NCBI GenBank assembly: GCA_963978895.1
Contig: OZ022241.1
Span: forward strand, 8,142,802 to 8,206,801
DNA: 64,000 nt
From: Erpobdella octoculata
Taxonomy: Eukaryota > Annelida > Clitellata > Hirudinida > Erpobdellidae
Direction: 5' to 3'
Position numbers and translations under genes: made by a program. The notes under the pieces were generated by a model. It saw nothing but the letters and a program-made list of their open reading frames with translations, made no database searches and had not been told where the DNA came from. Below are positions 35,165 through 46,865 of the stretch, one piece after another; position 1 is the stretch's first letter; the number at the start of each line of letters is the position of its first letter.

Positions 35165-35905
35165 GATCCCAAGTGTTTGCCTTGGTGTTGAGAATGTCTT
35201 GTGAAAGGCACACAGGGCAGATGTTGGCTGTTGAACAGGTCTGACATCTGACATCTAATACGAAATCGTATCGTATCGTTATTGTTCGAGGCGTCTCGTT
35301 TAATTCGAGGCAAATTTCAGAAATCGTATCGTATCATTCCAAAAAAATAACGGGACGCAGAAGCTTAATAATGATAACACATATGACACAAAAACAATTA
35401 AAAATTTTCAAAATAAATTAATACGACTCACATTGAAAAAATATTAGAAACTAATCACATTGAACACATAACGCTGCGGAAAAACTTACGATCTCAAGTG
35501 TTTGCCTTGGTGTTGAGAATGTCTTGTGAAAGGCACACAGGGCAGATGTTGGCTGTTGAACAGGTCTGACTTCTAAAACATAAAAATAAAATATAAGCTT
35601 TTGTTAATTAAACTATCTAATTCTATTTATTTTAAGTTGTGTGGCTATATTATTTAAAATATAAAATTCTTGACTTATAGCAAATTATGAAATATGGTGT
35701 TACATTTATAAGTAAAATAATAAATATATAAAAATTAGATACAAACCAGAAGCTTAATAATGATAACACATATGACACAAAAACAATTGAACACATAATG
35801 CTGCGGAAAAACTTACTATCCAAAGTGTTTGCCTTGGTGTTGAGAATGTCTTGTGAAAGGCACACAGAGCAGATATTGGCTGTTGAACAGGTCTGACATC
35901 TAAAA
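35165..35905 (-). repeat. Cys-rich exon in three tandem copies
   Basis: Minus-strand copies lie at about 35171-35256, 35494-35575 and 35822-35905. Each has the acceptor TTTTATGTTTTAG (rewritten in copy 1 by an inserted repeat) and a GTAAGT donor. Copy 1 encodes CQTCSTANICPVCLSQDILN followed by TKANTWD; the two C-x2-C pairs suggest metal binding. Copy 2 has TGA in place of the Trp codon (TGG) and copy 3 has Leu there. Repeat units are about 323-328 bp and include the flanking intron (for example 35583-35732 equals 35908-36055). Confidence 0.75.
35265..35370. mobile_element. Right-end fragment of the CTGCGTCCCG hAT family
   Basis: The sequence from ACGAAATCGTATCGTATCG to CGGGACGCAGAAGCTTA matches the right end of the element at 17346-18620. 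It replaces the acceptor-side intron of exon copy 1. Confidence 0.8.
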
Positions 35906-36053
35906 CATAAAAATAAAATATAAGCTTTTGTTAATTAAACTATCTAATTCTATTTATTTTAAGTTGTGTGGCTATATTATTTAAAATATAAAATTCTTGA
36001 CTTATAGCAAATTATGAAATATGGTGTTACATTTATAAGTAAAATAATAAATA

Positions 36054-38945
36054 TGGCTTAAAAACGATCAAGTAAACTTTAAATTTCCGGGTTATAAGTT
36101 AATAACAAAAAATAGAGATGAACGACCAGGTGGAGGAGTTGGATTTCTCGTTAAAGAAACCATAAACTTTCAGTCAGTCGAATGTAACTTTATTTCGTCA
36201 ACCTTCGAATACATACATATCAAACTCTGCTACAAAGAAACAAAACTAAACATTTGCTCAATTTATCGACCCCCTAACACTAAGCCTTTAAACTTTATAG
36301 AAGAGCTTTCTGATTTTCTCTCATGTACCCTCAAGCCCAAAAAACGTTTTATCGTCGCTGGAGATTTCAACATAGATCTCAACAAAAAAGACAAAATTTC
36401 TTCTCTTTTTGTCAACATGATGCAATCTTTCAGTTTTCTCCCTGTCATACAAAGAGCAACCAGAACAACAAGTACTACCTCTTCCACAATTGATAATTTA
36501 TTTGTGAACTTCTCCCTGGAGCACAGTTTTTCTTCAGTTATTACTTACGATATCTCGGACCATATGCCAATTCTACTTTCAATCGGAAACTTTCCTAAAA
36601 CCCACCATCAAGCACCGTACTTAGCTCGAAACTTTTCTGAAAAAAACAAGAAGCATTTTTTAGAAACCTTAAATAATCTTGACTGGTCTCAGGTTTATAA
36701 CGCTTGTAGTCTTAATGAAGTTAATCTAGCCTACAACACCTTTCAAGAAATTTACCAATCTCACTATAATCTATGCTTTCAACATAAACCTACAACAAGA
36801 AAACTAAAATTTAAACAAGAATGGATGACTGACGAGCTTCTTAACGCCTGCAAGTTGAAATCAAAATTATACAAAAAATTCATAAAAAATCCTAACGAAA
36901 ACACCAAAAAAGTTTTCGTAACTTTCAGAAATAAATTTAAAAAAATAAAAGACATAACTATTAAGAATTATTATCATGAAAAATTTACGAGCTACAAAAA
37001 CAACTCCAGAAAAACTTGGCAAACAATTGGCTCCATCATCAACCTCGACAAAAAACAAAGTGATGACACCGACTACTTCAAACTACAAAATAATGAAAAA
37101 TGTACTGATCCTTTAATAATTGCTGATTCTTTCAACAACTACTTCTCAAACATTGGTGACCGTCTAGCAGAAAGTATTCCTAATTGCAGCTCATCTTTCA
37201 GGGACTACCTATCTACACCCACCAAGCACAACCTCGATCTTCAGCCAACGGATTCCAACGAAATAATACTTCTTACAAAATCACTCAAAGTTTCTCACAG
37301 TTGTGGCGTAGATGATCTGGATCCTTATATCATCAACGTCTCACTAGTTACTGGTACATTTCCTGATAAACTTAAAATTGCAAAAATAGTTCCAATATAT
37401 AAATCTGGCTGTAAATCATCTGTTTGTAATTATAGACCTATTTCTTTACTGCCGTATTTTTCCAAGTTATTTGAAAAAATCGTATATATTAGGCTCTATC
37501 ATTTTCTAAGTGCAAATTCAATAATTAATGATTTTCAATTTGGTTTTCGAGCTGGCTATTCCAGCTATATGCCAATAATGCAGATGTATGACCACGTCTC
37601 TCAAAACTTAGAAAATAATTATTTTTGTATAGGTATATTCTTTGATTTGAGCAAAGCTTTTGATACAGTAAATCATGAAATATTATTAAACAAATTGCAA
37701 TATTATGGTGTTCGCAATGCAGCTTTTAAATGGTTTGAGAGTTACTTGTTTAATAGAAAACAATATGTTTTCTATAAACGCAGGTGCTCAACCCTGAATA
37801 AAATAACTTGCGGAGTGCCCCAGGGCTCAATATTAGGTCCACTTTTGTTTATCCTTTACATTAATGATATTGTCCATTCGACAAAGTTTTTTAACTTTTT
37901 TCTATTTGCAGATGACACTAATGCACTAGCAGCAGATAAGAATCTTAAGGACCTAATTAGTAAAACCAATACCGAACTGAAATTAGTTTCGGACTGGTTC
38001 AAAAGTAATAAACTATCACTTAATGCAGCAAAAACTAACTTCATAGCATTCCACAAACATCGCTCTACGCTTATGCCAGCAGCCTCTATAGAACTTTTTA
38101 TTGAAAACTCTAGGATAATTAATGTATCTTCCACTAAGTTTCTAGGAGTATATATCAATGAATTTCTTACATGGGATGATCATATAAATAGTGTATGTAA
38201 AAAAGTTTCTCGCAATATTGGTGTTCTCTATAAGTCTTCTCATCTATTAAGCAAATCTACTTTACTTACTATTTACTACTCTTTTATCTATCCTTACTTC
38301 AACTATTGTAACATCATATGGTGTCCAACATCCAAGAAAGCAAGAAGACAATTGTCAACCCTACAGAAATGATGCATAAGAGTCATCTTCAAGGCACCCC
38401 GTTTTGCTTCTACTTCCACATTTTTTGACCAAGGACAATTGTTGAAATTGGACCAAATTTATATTTATCAAGCTTTAATTTTTATGTTTAAATATTTTAA
38501 TAATGAATTACCCGCAATATTTACAAATTACTTTATTTTATCAAAAAATGTCCATTCTAACAACCTACGTATAGTAGACAATGTTAGAATAGGTACTTAT
38601 AAAACTAATCTTCGAAAATATTTCATTAAATACCTAGGCCCGAAGATTTGGAATAATGCGTTTGCAAATCTAGATATGTCTTCTTTACAAACCTTCAAAA
38701 AGTCAGCAAAGGTTTTCAGTGTAAATAAAGACTTAGATTGCTATACGAACATCTTATTATAATTTTACCTCAATTTTTTTCAAATTTTTTTATGACATTT
38801 TCAGTTGTCTGTTGACTTTTTTTCTTTTTGATTTTATTATTGATTTGTATTGATTTCATTTGTTCTAAAGTGATTACAACATTTTAAGGTTGATTGTCTC
38901 GCGGAGGTAACTCCTTTCATCAACCTGTTGACTTAATAAACGTTA
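36054..38945 (+). mobile_element. CR1/Jockey-type LINE, 5'-truncated, near-complete ORF2
   Basis: The frame is open from 36054 to a TGA at 38370-38372, then continues in frame to 38762. The endonuclease part shows SIYRPPN, FIVAGDFNID and ISDHMPILL. The reverse transcriptase shows YRPISLLPYFSKLFEKIVYI, DLSKAFDTVNHEILLNKLQY, GVPQGSILGPLLFILYINDI and FADD. Relative to the family, about 20 residues seem missing after DDLDPYI, just before NVSLVTGTFPDKLKI. The C-terminus ends at CYTNILL. The 3' UTR has a hairpin, GGTTGAT (38888-38894) with ATCAACC (38919-38925), a feature LINE reverse transcriptases often recognise. Lacking its 5' end and carrying a stop, it is inactive. Confidence 0.9.
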
Positions 38946-39668
38946 CATACACTTTGTTATCCCATACTTAGTATGGCATACTACGAACGCCTGCTAGCTT
39001 AGTAGTCAGCAAGAAATAAATTTAACCGTGAAAAAATCCTAGCAAGCACTTATTATATATCGTTGGAAAGGTATGAATTAGGAGAATATGAAAAACGGAA
39101 TTCTATAACTGTATAACAATGCGGGGGAGTGTAGGATAACAAAATAACAAGATGGCCGACAATTCGAAAATATCTTTCCAAAACAATTATTTATAACAAT
39201 GTTACAACTTGACTTTAATAGTCTTAAAGCAGTTTTACTTAAATAATTTTCAAAAAAAAATTTTTAATACAATTTTTGAAGAAAAAGTTGAAAAACCACA
39301 AAAATTTATAGACCCTTCTCCCCATGGGCTGGATGACATTGGTAATGAGGGCCTTTTAAAGCTAGTCCAGTAGTACATAGATCCACTGGTATAATTTGAT
39401 CTTGATTATGAATTTTGCGATATCAGCCATTTTGGAAAATGGCTTTTTATGGTTTTAAAAAGTCATTACTGCCAAAATTGAACCTATGAACAACAATCAA
39501 ATACAAACTAGTTCCAGAATATGTTTATTCACATCATGCATCTATAATTAATTTCAAATTTCAACATATAATAAAAAAAACAAACAGAAAAACAACAGAA
39601 ACACTAAAAATAACTATTTTTATTTCCTGCCCTGGAAATTGCAAGACATTATTCTTAGATTCTTGATT
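38946..39668. other. Gene-free AT-rich interval
   Basis: No exon, repeat or terminus was recognised here. Confidence 0.4.
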
Positions 39669-40464
39669 GTAAACATTAGGGATGTCACGGGTACCCGAAC
39701 CCGAGTTCGGTACTACCCGGTCTTTTTCTGATACCCGAACTCGAACCCGAAAGTGTGAAAATTTGGTACCCGAACCCGAACCCGAAAATGTGAAAACTTG
39801 ATACCCGAACCCGAACCCGAAAATGAGAAAACTTGATACCCGAACCCGAACTCGAACCCGAAAATGTGAAAACTTGATACCCGAACCCGAACTCGAACCC
39901 GAAAATTTATAAGCCTAATACCCGAACTCGGAGTTGTGAACAAATAAATCTTTATAAAAGCTGTGTCTTAGAGATTAATAAATTACAAGTTTTGTTGACG
40001 TAACATATTATACTAATCGCGAGCGTAGAAGTTTTGTATTATCACCTTTGCGTAACAAATAACACAAATACGTCATTTTATTAGTGATTGTGTAAACTAA
40101 ACCACTAATCCGTTTGATTATAATCAGGCCGGACCGAGCCGCGAACGAACTAAAATAATTAAGCCTCCTTTGGTCGAAGAAATTGCGGAGAGCCATGACT
40201 CTAAACTTTTTACTTCAGTTATATAACCTTATATTTATTCATTCACAGGGGCGGCGCCAGGAATTTTGTTCTGGGGGGGTCCAAAATGTCCAAGGACAAG
40301 TTGAAATATATATATATATATATATAGCAGCACAGAGGGGCCTGATGCAGCACCTCTTCATCAATCATACATGCAATTATAATGACTATTTAATTTTTAT
40401 TGTTTTTTTGGTCTTTTTTGTGATTTTGAATGTATGTATTGATAACTGAATAAACAAACTCAAA

Positions 40465-40524
<60 letters not shown>

Positions 40525-40525
<1 letters not shown>

Positions 40526-42109
40526 TAGCAGTGCCCGTAGCGGCTTCGCTCGCATGAAATTAGAGAGTTTGAACCGTGCATCCATAGTAGAGATCATTTT
40601 TTTAGGTCTCGGCTCGGCCCGTCGACAAATTAGCCCAGCCCGTTTTAAAAACCCAAACTCGTGGCCCGGCACAGCCCATCTGAATTAGGCCCGGCCCATT
40701 TTTACAGGCCTAGAAGTTCTATATACTTGATGAAAAACTTCGGCCCGTCCCACCTTGACCTCAGGTTTGGCCCGGCCAAACTGAAGACCCTAAAATCACT
40801 AAAATATCTATATACTTGGTGAAAAGCCTCGGCCCGTCCCACTTTGATTTAAGGTTTGGCCTGGCCCGTGTGAAGACTCTAAAATAACGGCTTGGCCCGG
40901 CCGATGATAAACTGGACTTAGCTACTTTTAACCGGCACAAAACTTCAAAATACTAATTTTTACATTTGTAGCACTTACAGTTTGTGAGTAGCAGTTATTT
41001 TGAAATCAAATAACCCTTATTTCCACCCCACATTTGAGGTCCTGGAAACCAAATTTTCAAAAAATGCTAAAACACGTATTTCATTATTTTTGGAGTAGAA
41101 ACTAAATACTAATTTTTATTTCTGTAGCATTAACAGTTTTTGAGTAGCAGTTACTTTAAAAACCAAATAACCCAAAAAATGATGAAACACGTATATCTTT
41201 TTTTTTTGAGTAGATACTAAGTATTAAATTTTACGTCTGTGGCAATTACAGTTGTTGAGTAACAGTTACTTTAAAAACCAAATAACCCTATTTTCCACCC
41301 CACATTTGAAGTCCTGGAAACCAAATTTTCAAAAAATTGTGAAACCCGTATATCATTATTTTTAGAGTAGAAACTAAATTCTAATTTTTACTTTTGTAAC
41401 ATTAACAGTTTTTGAGTAGAAGCTACTTTAAAAACCAAATAACCCAATTTTCCAACCCACATTTGAGGTCCGGGAAACCAAATTTTTTAAAAATGGTGAA
41501 ACACGTATATCTTTATTTTTAGAAAAGAAACTAAATAATAATTTTTACATCTGTGGTATTTACTGTTTTTGAGTAGCAGTTACTATAAAAGACAATTAGC
41601 CCTATTTTCCACCCCACATTTGAAGTCCTGGAAACCAAACTTTCAAAAAATGCTAAAACACGTATTTCATTATTTTTGGAGTAGAAACTAAATACTAATT
41701 TTAACTCCTGTAGCATTAACAGTTTTTGAGTAGAAGCTACTTTAAAAACCAAATAACCCAATTTTCCAACCCACATTTGAGGTCCGGGAAATCGAATTTT
41801 CAAAAAATGGTGAAACACTTATCTTTTTATTTTTCAAAAAGAATCTATAGACCAAATTTCAAAATCTCCTCATTTTTGGTTTTCGAGATATACATTGTTT
41901 TAGAAAAAAGTTTGTTTTCCAGTTTTTTCCCCTCAGGAGCAAAATTTTCAAAAATCCTTTCTTAGCGGATGTTTACGCTATAAAAGTAATATAAGTTCCA
42001 AATTTCACGTTCCTAGGATGAGGCGTTTGAGCTCGGCGTTGATTATCAGTCAGTCATCTGTCAGTCAGTCAGTCAGTCAGTCAGTCAGGACATGTTCTTT
42101 TATATATAT

Positions 42110-42112
<3 letters not shown>
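40525..42112 (-). mobile_element. Non-autonomous Helitron carrying a satellite array
   Basis: Read on the minus strand it starts TCTATATATATAAAAGAACA, runs through CTGA/CTGACTGA repeats and ends GGGCACTGCTAG. This fits the Helitron signature: 5' TC, 3' CTRR, flanked by A and T. A short hairpin, AGCG-AAGC-CGCT, lies about 10 nt before the end. The interior holds about six units of the ~155-bp satellite. There is no Rep/helicase gene. Confidence 0.8.
40940..41830. repeat. ~155-bp satellite array inside the Helitron
   Basis: Units contain TTTCCACCCCACATTTGAGG, TCCTGGAAACCAAATTTTC and a following GTATATCATTATTTTT segment. Landmarks recur at about 41046, 41316, 41470, 41630 and 41790, with one partly deleted unit near 41185. 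They are the inverse of the array at 1-525. Confidence 0.85.

Positions 42113-42192
<80 letters not shown>
42113..42192. repeat. (TA)n microsatellite
   Basis: About 40 TA units directly at the 5' side of the minus-strand Helitron. A comparable tract (40470-40524) abuts its 3' end, suggesting insertion within a TA array. Confidence 0.95.
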
Positions 42193-42195
<3 letters not shown>

Positions 42196-43613
42196 TATAG
42201 TCCTTTGCTCATTTTTTGTAAAACTGAAATAGAAATATGTAAGAAATAAATACTGAAGTATTTACACATGCAGATCACAATTTAGTCCTGTTTTTTTCTA
42301 GTTTATCTAGGTTTGTTATGTCAAAGCAAAGTTCAAATAAAAATTGAAAAATATTTGTTGTTATTACTAGTTTTTTCAAAAATTAAAATTTATTCAACTA
42401 ACACGAAGTAAGAGTTCAGAAAACGAAGCTAATAAAATTATTATTCAATAATATCATAAAGTACTTAACAGTAAAAAAAAACAGTAAACTCTCATAAAAA
42501 AACATTGAATCATCATCAAACTATACAGAATGTTTAAGAATAACCACTATAATATAGTTTAAACTCCATGCAGCAAAAATATAGTTTAAAAAAGAAAGAA
42601 AGAAAAAAGAAAGCCCGCCGCCGGCGAAAAATTTTTTGGACTATTTTGAGTCTGCAGTATTTTTTTTCGTATCTTTAATAATTTAGTAATGAAAGAAAAG
42701 AAAGACTGCAAACTGAAGATAGTCAAACTCAGTCTCAAACCAGTTAAAAATACAGTGATTAACCCAATGAGATTCAAGTACCCCCCCCAGTAAAAAAAAG
42801 TCTTTGGATTTGCAAAAATTCCACGGGTGACACCTGTCGGAGCTGGGGGGGTCCGGACCCCTGGACCCAGCGCCGCGCCTGTTCATTCATATACTCAAAG
42901 TTTTTCTGATATAACAAAGACCCTTTGTTATAAAGATAATCTTGCATAATCCTAAACTTTAACTGGCAAACTCTATAAATGATCTATGCGTCACAGTCAT
43001 TTTATTGGCAAATGTGTAAGCTAGAACACCAATCCGCCTGATTGCCCGACCGGACCGAGCGGCGAAAAAATTAATAAATTACAATAATTTAAGAGTTAAC
43101 GTATTATGCTAATCGCAAGCCCTGTAAGTTTTGTATTATCACCTTTGCGTAACAAAAAACACAAATAGGTCATTTTATTGGTGAGTGTGTAAGCTAGACC
43201 ACTAATCCGCCTGATTATCTGGCCGGGCTCAGCCACGAACGAACTAAAATAATTAAGCCTCCTTCGGCCAAAGAAATCACATTATTTGGAAAGCTAAAAA
43301 TATAACTTGTTAGAGTTTATTCAATACGTGTAATGTCCAATGGATGAATTGATAGCTCTCGTTTGTATATGTATATAAACTAGGTAAATTTAAAATCAAT
43401 CCAGGAATTTGAAATCATAAGCCAGTACCCGAACCCGAACCCGGTTTTTGGAAAACTACAAACCCGAACCCGAAAACCTGAGTTTCACAAACCCGAACCC
43501 GAACCCGAAAACTCTAGTTTCACAAACCCGAACCTGAAAACTCTAGTTTCACAAACCCGAACCCGAACCCGAAAACTCCAAAAAGTACTACCCGTGACAT
43601 CCCTAGTAAACAT

Positions 43614-44411
43614 CCAGCATATTGTGAATAATCATTTGTATAAATTAGAAAATATTGATATTTTGAGTCACCTGGTTGCCCAATTTATTGGCTTATGCCT
43701 GGTTAATCACAGGGAGTACCACGTGAAGGCTGACTCGTACTCACCACCTAATATACAAACAACATACAAACAAGAAACGTATCAGCATATGTACATATTT
43801 ACATCTAAATATACACACACCTCTAGGTTTGCTGGAATATTTTGAAACACATTAAGAAAATCATAAATTTAACATGTGCACACATCTAGCTTTAAAAAAA
43901 ATTAAAACACATACATAAAATATAAAACACATACACACAAATGACTAGTTAGTTTACCCTTCAGCTCGGTTAAACCGCAACTGTCAGGTGGTGGTATGTT
44001 TAATTAAATTCCAAGTCCGGCTTAACTGCAACTGTTCGTATCTTTATTTAGGACTAATTGACTAGCTCGTTTGCCCTCAAAATTTCAAAAACCAAAATTA
44101 AGCCAGCATAAATGAAGCTGTTATCAAACATTCAGATCTCCAGTTTGAATGATACTATAACCACAACTGATAAATGCTTTCAGTGAGATCATGAAAAAGT
44201 CAGACCAGAATATCAAATAACTACAATCAAAACGTCAAAAACTAAAATTGCTGTCTAAGTTCGAAAGCAGCAAGAAATATTAAATTTCTTCCACATAGAA
44301 GAAATCAATGTCTTCATAAAAAAAACTGTGGATCATTGCTCTCAACCACATGTTCTGTGCCACAAGATTCTTCTTCACTGTCACTGCTTATATTATTTGT
44401 TTCATCTGCTG
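43614..44411. other. Gene-free interval
   Basis: AT-rich sequence. The two tracts around 43970 and 44015 share AGCTCGGTTAAACCGCAACT/GGCTTAACTGCAACTG motifs, a minor direct repeat. Nothing else is recognised. Confidence 0.35.
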
Positions 44412-45105
44412 TTACACCACCATTTGATCAATCCGTTCCATGACAATTTCTGCACACAGAAACACAGTGCATATTGTTTCGCAGACATGAACACACTTGG
44501 ATGAGCAGTTTCCATTACAATAGCATCGAACAAACTTTAGGACAGACTGAGGTGCAATGTCACCCACTATTTTCACGGGTTTTAAGCAGCTTTCAACTGA
44601 TTCCCAGCCCCAGTTGGTTGCCTTCAAGACTACTTTGTCCAGAGTCCCCCAAATCACAGCATGCAAATGAACGCGTCGGACATGCAGGTGAGCAGCACAT
44701 TCTGATAGTGGCAGCCTTTCTGGTTCAAAACGACGACAGAACCAATTTGAAATATGACTCATGCCGTAAATCAGCCAATCTTTCTCCTACTTTCCCGCCA
44801 TACAGACTGACCAACAGGCTAGAACCAGCTCTGCACACCTCATCATCCGCAGCATTGCTTCTTTGCAGAGCCATGCGGCACGACAAATGCAATTTAATTA
44901 CATGTTTGTTGCAGTGCACATTAATATAAATTACCAAATCACAACAACCGGTAACCTCCAGTTTTTTAAATACAGTGGGCAAGGCTCTTACAATTTCAGC
45001 AGTGTGTTCAGATGTTTCTTGCTTACAAAATGAACATTTTAAAAAATCTGAATTTATTTCTGTTTCCTCAGAAATTACAGAAGAAGATATCTCAGTCCTC
45101 TTCAT
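44412..45105 (-). pseudogene. Remnant of a widespread ORF family of unknown function
   Basis: The minus strand from 45105 reads DEVCRAGSSLLVSLYGGKVG and LRHESYFKLVLSS. The next frame gives ERLPLSECAAHLHVRRVHLH, TLDKVVLKATNWGWESVESC and APQSVLKFVRCYCNGNCSSK. These motifs (LPPTE-like, a WGW, LKFIRCxC followed by Cys repeats) are those of an uncharacterised protein family often seen near mobile elements in invertebrates. A frameshift near 44745 and loss of the final Cys residues mark it as decayed. Confidence 0.55.
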
Positions 45106-45653
45106 ACATACATGTTCTACACTTCTGCACCATTAAAGTAACCACTCGAGAAAAAATGTAGCAAACTTCCAGTGAGAACGGAAAAGAAAATAGCAATTTT
45201 CTAAACAATTATTTCGTTTGATATTTTTTAATTTGTCTTATTTATCTTTCAAATAGACCTAATCTGGTATACTAGTCGCCAAGCACAGAAGCGAAGGACA
45301 CTAATTTTACTAACTATCGCCCATCAAACTAAGTGCCGTATAACTCACGACATACAACTCCGATTTTAATAGAATTTAGAATGCTAAGTTCTTATTACTA
45401 TTTTACACCTAATCTGAAAATTCTATGCTTGCTAGTATTTTTTCACACTTCCAATGCAACAAAATTTTCTACGTTCTGACTATAGCTTCACTCCAGTCAA
45501 GAGAAAGGGACCAGAGTTAAGAAATATTATACTTCTATATTTATAAATAAAGAGTTCAGAGAGCTGCATAATACAGCAATGAATACAAAACTCAATCATT
45601 TGAGTTCTATGTTTTAAATATATAAATATTTTGTTGTTAATCATATGTTTTAC

Positions 45654-46108
45654 CTGGAGAGCAATTTTGAGTCTGTCCAACGGAGCAGTGCAAGTTCTCG
45701 ACAAGGCCCCAGCGATTCCACCTGCTACTAAATGCTTCCAACGGGAGGAGGCCGCTTCTGTTCGCTTCTCTGTAATGACCTGACATTCAACCAAGCTCAT
45801 GGCATAATACTATTTTTCAAGGGTACGATTTTATGATCCATTCTTATTTTCTTATTTATGAATTCCTACTACAGATTCCTAGACAAAAAATTTACACAAA
45901 CAACCTAAAAACAAAACAAATATCCTAGTCCTGAATGTACTAAAAGCTTAAAAAGGTGCAAAAACATTAAACGATAAACGACATCATATTACTAGTTTGT
46001 TTACGTCTTACAATAAAAAGCTAGAATACTAAACAAAATTAACTTACCGTATAATAATTTGGACAGGTTTCGTCGCACCAATGACCAATTTGAAGGTTTT
46101 GCAGCCAT
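45654..46108 (-). CDS. Mitochondrial carrier (SLC25), first two coding exons
   Basis: Exon 1 (46048-46108) begins [20 protein letters not shown] and ends in a GTAAGT donor, phase 1. Exon 2 (45654-45769) follows the acceptor GTCATTACAG and is in matching phase: [39 protein letters not shown], then GTAAAA. The motif P-L-D-R-L-K is the first PxDxxR/K carrier signature, and the context resembles the ATP-Mg/phosphate carriers (SCaMC/SLC25A23-25/41). No EF-hand region precedes it, so an SLC25A41-like short form or another carrier is possible. The remaining five transmembrane segments were not found downstream (below 45654), where transposons dominate. Confidence 0.75.
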
Positions 46109-46199
46109 TTTGAGAAGAAAAACCAAATGTCGGTGTCGGAACGGAATACCTGTATTCCAGAGAATTATAAACTATCCGCGACAGGTATTTTAATAAGTT

Positions 46200-46420
46200 C
46201 TTTTTTTAATTTTCCGGTTTTTATTTTTTTTTTTGCCAAAAAAATTTCTGCTAAAATGACGTTTTTTTTAAATTAATATATGTAAACATTTATTTAATTG
46301 CATAATAATACATGTTTAATTGTATTTGATTTGTTTTTAAAACATAGATAATTATTATAAAATGTCATGAGAAGTAAGCCTATATTTCAAATTTCAGCTC
46401 GATTTGATGACAGGGAGTCT
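46200..46420. repeat. Dispersed repeat also present at 51000-51195
   Basis: AAAACATAGATAATTATTAT, GTCATGAGAAGTAAGCCTAT and AAATTTCAGCTCGATTTGAT recur near 51067-51185 in the same order with small changes. Confidence 0.6.
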
Positions 46421-46431
46421 TTTTCTATATA

Positions 46432-46658
46432 TCTATATATATAAAAATGAATGTTTGTATGTATGTATGTATGTATGTATGTATGTATGTATGTATATAT
46501 CTATATAGGCATGTATGTTATTTATGCATTGCTACACCATTCATCCGATCGTAATGAAATTTTCACACAACCTTGAGAGTCAAGGGGAATCAAATATAGA
46601 AAAAAAAAATTTGAAATCCGTCACAAAATGAGCGGAGCGGAGCTGGTGAGTGAGCGGG

Positions 46659-46700
<42 letters not shown>

Positions 46701-46862
46701 GAATGTTTGTATGTATGTATGTCCTTTATGCATTGCTACACCATTCATCCGATCGTAATGAAATTTTCACACAACCTTGAGAGTCAAGGGGAATCAAATA
46801 AAGAGAAAATAATTAGAAATCCGTCACAAAATAAGCGGAGCAAGCGGGAACTATATATATAT
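46432..46862 (+). mobile_element. Helitron-like elements, 5' parts, nested
   Basis: Starts TCTATATATATAAAAATGAA at 46432, then (GTAT)n, GCATTGCTACACCATTCATC and GATCGTAATGAAATTTTCAC. The same sequence restarts after a TA tract at about 46698, so two copies are nested or tandem. Both end in AGCGGGAACTATATATA without their own 3' end. Confidence 0.7.
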
Positions 46863-46865
46863 ATA

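Larger units (their letters stand above)
40246..42881. mobile_element. Nested hAT-like element (CAGGGGCGGCGCC termini)
   Basis: It begins CAGGGGCGGCGCCAGG and ends CCAGCGCCGCGCCTG, an imperfect inverted pair, with TTCATTCA on both sides (40238-40245 and 42882-42889). It has no coding capacity, and most of its interior is a later Helitron insertion plus TA repeats. Confidence 0.85.
39677..43605. mobile_element. Non-autonomous hAT element with CCCGAA arrays (TAGGGATGTCACGGGTA termini)
   Basis: TAGGGATGTCACGGGTA opens the element and its exact inverse closes it at 43605. The 8-bp duplication GTAAACAT is at 39669-39676 and 43606-43613. Subterminal regions are tandem (CCCGAA)n-type arrays broken by spacers (39695-39925 and 43425-43580). 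Inside is another hAT at 40246-42881. Direct repeats (for example TTTTGTATTATCACCTTTGC at about 40032 and 43131) flank that insertion. No transposase is present. Confidence 0.9.

Noticed and set aside
36263..36487. Minus-strand frame of 74 codons
   Set aside because: Antisense shadow of the LINE endonuclease region.
39713..39943. Frame rich in FRVRVRV
   Set aside because: Translation of the (CCCGAA)n array.
42018..42200. YIYIYI reading frames (also 40466-40672, 52357-52716)
   Set aside because: Translations of TA microsatellites. Only the 52441-52512 part is a real exon.
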